Assembly (NCBI GenBank): GCA_946404495.1
Contig: CAMJDT010000017.1
Location: forward strand, 1 to 43,763
Length of the DNA stretch: 43,763 bases
DNA from: an uncultured Bacteroidales bacterium
Lineage (GTDB): Bacteria > Bacteroidota > Bacteroidia > Bacteroidales > Paludibacteraceae
Reading direction: 5' to 3'
Under the pieces are notes generated by a model. That model was not told the origin of the DNA. It ran no database searches and worked only from the letters and a program-made list of their open reading frames with translations. Position numbers and translations under genes: made by a program. Below are positions 42,200 through 43,763 of the stretch, piece after piece (within the stretch, counting starts at the first letter, position 1; each line of letters starts with the position of its first letter).

Positions 42200-42290
42200 A
42201 ATACTATAAATTTTAATTGTTTATCAATGTTATTTCAGGGAGTTGACTTGTATGCTCCTCTATTTGTATGATACGCGGAGTGCGAAAAGG

Positions 42291-42611
42291 TTACATTTCC
42301 GGCGAGAAATATCGGATTTTTTGCGCAGCCAGAAAAAGGATGGTGGCAATCGGCAGGGCGATACTCAGTATCCGTAACTGTTCCGGCATTTCGGGCATAA
42401 AGACGAAAAGTGCATAGATATACACCACTACCGCTGCTGGCAGACCGAAACAAATGCCTAAAAGCTTCGCCCATTTGCGCAGCTTTTTTAGCCGCAAGTC
42501 ACGACGCACGGTGCGCATGACGGTAGCGTTGATCTGCGCTACGTCCGGTTGCCGCTTGGCGCTCTCTGCAAAGAGCAGATCTAAGTCTTTATCTGTCATT
42601 TGTGTATTCAT
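42291..42611 (-). CDS. Small membrane protein linked to an ECF sigma factor
   Basis: 106 residues: a soluble N-terminal part (DKDLDLLFAESAKRQPDVAQINATVMRTVRRDLRL) and two membrane helices (LLGICFGLPAAVVVYIYALFVF and LSIALPIATILFLAAQKI). The start overlaps the sigma gene by 23 nt, implying coupled translation. It could be a small anti-sigma or a membrane stress protein; no zinc-finger anti-sigma motif is seen. Confidence 0.75.
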   Translation of the reverse strand: MNTQMTDKDLDLLFAESAKRQPDVAQINATVMRTVRRDLRLKKLRKWAKLLGICFGLPAAVVVYIYALFVFMPEMPEQLRILSIALPIATILFLAAQKIRYFSPEM

Positions 42612-43137
42612 TTTCTATCTTCTTTTTTAATTTCTCCCGAATGCGGAAGATTCGTACTTTAATATTGTTTTCCGTCTGCCCGATGCGTTGTGCGATGGTT
42701 TGCAGGGGGATGTTCTCGTAATAATGCCATCGGATGATTTGTCGGTCGGCTTCGGGGAGTTGAGCGACAGCGGCTTCGAGAGATTGCAAGCGTTGTTCTT
42801 TGAGTTCGTCGTAGGTTTCGTCAGGCGGGTCTGTATTTTCGTCCAAAGACTCTGTATGCCGTCGTTTCTCTTTTTCCAATAGACGAAGGGCGATATGATT
42901 CGCGATGATCGTGACCCAGGCTCCGAAGTTTTCTCCGCGCCAACTATCCAATTGCCGATAGGCCTGAATGAAAGCCATTTGCGTTACTTCTTGGGCATTG
43001 TCTTCGTCTTTCAGTAAACGTAATACAGCATTGTAGACATGCGAAGTGTACCGCTTCATCAGCGTTTGAAACGCGTGTGCATTGCTATCTTGCAAAACCT
43101 CGCGTATCAGTTCTATATCCGTCGGGCGAAATGTCAT
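42589..43137 (-). CDS. RNA polymerase ECF-type sigma factor
   Basis: 182 residues. Region 2 (about 10-80): AFQTLMKRYTSHVYNAVLRLLKDEDNAQEVTQMAFIQAYRQLDSW, cited as a region. Region 4 (about 120-175): LPEADRQIIRWHYYENIPLQTIAQRIGQTENNIKVRIFRIREKLK, cited as a region, with the helix-turn-helix. It carries no extra domain. It is transcribed with the small membrane protein, which it overlaps. Confidence 0.93.
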   Translation of the reverse strand: MTFRPTDIELIREVLQDSNAHAFQTLMKRYTSHVYNAVLRLLKDEDNAQEVTQMAFIQAYRQLDSWRGENFGAWVTIIANHIALRLLEKEKRRHTESLDENTDPPDETYDELKEQRLQSLEAAVAQLPEADRQIIRWHYYENIPLQTIAQRIGQTENNIKVRIFRIREKLKKKIENEYTNDR

Positions 43138-43205
43138 GTCTATCTATAGGATACAAAAATTGCCCAAAGGTTACACCTATATATGCATTTTTTTGAAAAT
43201 CCGCA

Positions 43206-43213
43206 CAAAGGTA
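43206..43213 (-). promoter_or_regulatory. -7 box of the sigma gene promoter
   Basis: TACCTTTG on the minus strand, 69 nt before the ATG at 43137. The -33 region has CATATG but lacks a clear TTTG, so the promoter may be weak or read by another sigma factor, possibly itself. Confidence 0.45.
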
Positions 43214-43237
43214 CACATTTTTTTTCACATATGGAAG

Positions 43238-43272
43238 AAAAATCGCAGAATTTTTTCAAATCTGCGATTTTT
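43238..43272. terminator. Hairpin with AAAAATCGCAGA stem, second copy
   Basis: Perfect 12-bp stem (43238-43249 with 43261-43272) and an 11-nt loop, T-rich ends. Same stem as 41677-41712. It could end a transcript from either side or be a dispersed element. Confidence 0.65.
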
Positions 43273-43294
43273 TGGTCGTTGGTCGTTAGTCGTT
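43273..43294. repeat. 7-bp array (GTCGTTG)
   Basis: Three to four heptamers GTCGTTG, GTCGTTA and GTCGTTG directly after the hairpin. Confidence 0.7.
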
Positions 43295-43400
43295 GGACTT
43301 TTTCTCGGGATAGCGGAATACCGGGATAGCGGTATATCGAACGGGAGACCGAAATCAGGGCAACCGGATCGAAAATGGAAGGGGAAAGGAGGCTATCGAT

Positions 43401-43466
43401 TACGTGTCGAGTACGTGTCGACTACGTGTCGTTTACGTCTCGTTTACGTGTCGTTTACGTGTTTTC
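43401..43466. repeat. 11-bp tandem array (TACGTGTCGNN), six units
   Basis: Exact 11-bp units at 43401, 43412, 43423, 43434, 43445 and 43456 (TACGTGTCGAG, TACGTGTCGAC, TACGTGTCGTT and variants). Intergenic. Same period, different core from the 9087-9185 array. The stretch 43138-43627 otherwise shows a region of degenerate 8-bp GGGATAGC-like units (about 43307-43340) and no supported gene. Confidence 0.85.
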
Positions 43467-43627
43467 ATCGGAAATGGCTCTGCAAAAAACGGTCAAAGAG
43501 GTGACCGAAAGCGCATCGCATTTCCTCCTCTCCCCAAAATCAGCAGAATTATCGGGGACCCCGGCACCGCGAGAGCAGAACCCAGATCGGCGAGAGCAGA
43601 ACCCCGGAGAGTATCAAGGAGGCACAG

Positions 43628-43763
43628 ATGCGGATGGCGAAAGCCCTTGGCATCACCGAATACGATGCAATAACAAAAGATCTGGCACGGGCGAGCTATG
43701 TAGTACATAGGAGCTACATTCTCTATGAAGACAGAGAGGGATTGTTCTCGGAACGTTTGTTCC
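43628..43763 (+). CDS. Partial gene at the right edge, unknown function
   Basis: An open frame from ATG at 43628 to the window end (45 codons) with a strong AAGGAGG ribosome site at 43616-43622. The start reads MRMAKALGITEYDAITKDLARASYVVHRSYILYEDREG as a region. The tone is helical and DNA-binding-like, but no family is recognised. Upstream, a repeated CGAGAGCAGAACCC (43570 and 43591) lies in non-coding or unclear sequence. Confidence 0.5.
   Translation, partial: MRMAKALGITEYDAITKDLARASYVVHRSYILYEDREGLFSERLF

Noticed and set aside
43375..43710. Plus-strand open frame of 111 codons at the right edge
   Set aside because: It runs through the 11-bp array and has repetitive Arg/Val/Ser composition; the frame with a strong ribosome site at 43616 is a better coding candidate.

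Overview
The window looks like chromosomal DNA of a member of the order Bacteroidales, probably an uncultured gut or rumen lineage. The evidence is the promoters (TTTG, 19-20 nt, then TAnnTTTG, as read by the Bacteroidetes primary sigma factor), the weak use of Shine-Dalgarno sites, the gene content (Bacteroides-type tryptophanase, sodium-pumping methylmalonyl-CoA decarboxylase, THUMP-like methyltransferase, BspA-type leucine-rich repeat protein, InlB-type B-repeat surface proteins) and the many DUF families restricted to this phylum. No rRNA, tRNA or CRISPR array was seen.

Layout. 1-7700 (minus): two very large secreted B-repeat surface proteins in tandem; the second in transcription order runs off the left edge. 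7775-11100: an accessory island with a RAYT-like transposase flanked by 52-bp direct repeats, blocks of short tandem and inverted repeats, and an AAA+/DUF4143 ATPase flanked by 29-bp direct repeats. 11347-15178 (minus): dnaK, a THUMP-like methyltransferase and a lipoprotein. 15255-20950 (plus): a run of seven genes, GH73/LysM glucosaminidase, DUF721, mutS2, folK, then a compact trio of S26-type peptidase, PqqD-like protein and HPr-kinase-like protein. 20922-29555 (minus): methylmalonyl-CoA epimerase, the four decarboxylase subunits, mtaB, an OmpA/PD40 protein and an unknown secreted protein. 29703-31607: a histidine kinase and ispE, convergent with a 123-bp coding overlap. 31740-33116 (plus): tryptophanase. 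33218-38812 (minus): the most notable locus, described next. 38910-43137 (minus): BspA-like LRR protein, CDF metal exporter, DUF6249 membrane protein, a small membrane protein and an ECF sigma factor. The right edge holds repeats and the start of an unknown plus-strand gene.

The candidate new system is a peptide-modification (RiPP) locus. A 34-residue peptide gene at 38708-38812, with six cysteines all from residue 13 onward, is followed by a strong intrinsic terminator, then two paralogous radical SAM/SPASM enzymes, a B12-binding-type radical SAM enzyme, an M42 aminopeptidase and a stand-alone formyltransferase-fold protein, all overlapping or 1 nt apart. The peptide is a good candidate substrate for thioether-type crosslinking by the SPASM enzymes. 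The S26/PqqD/HprK-like trio about 18 kb away has gene types also seen in peptide-modification loci, but nothing in the sequence links the two.

A second theme is repeats. Very short, degenerate tandem arrays with exact periods of 7, 8, 9 or 11 bp occur in many gaps and inside several genes (the methyltransferase, mutS2, ispE, and the N-terminus of a surface protein), where they are translated without breaking the frame. The 9-bp array sits in the dnaK leader, and one 11-bp family occurs both in an intergenic block and in coding sequence.
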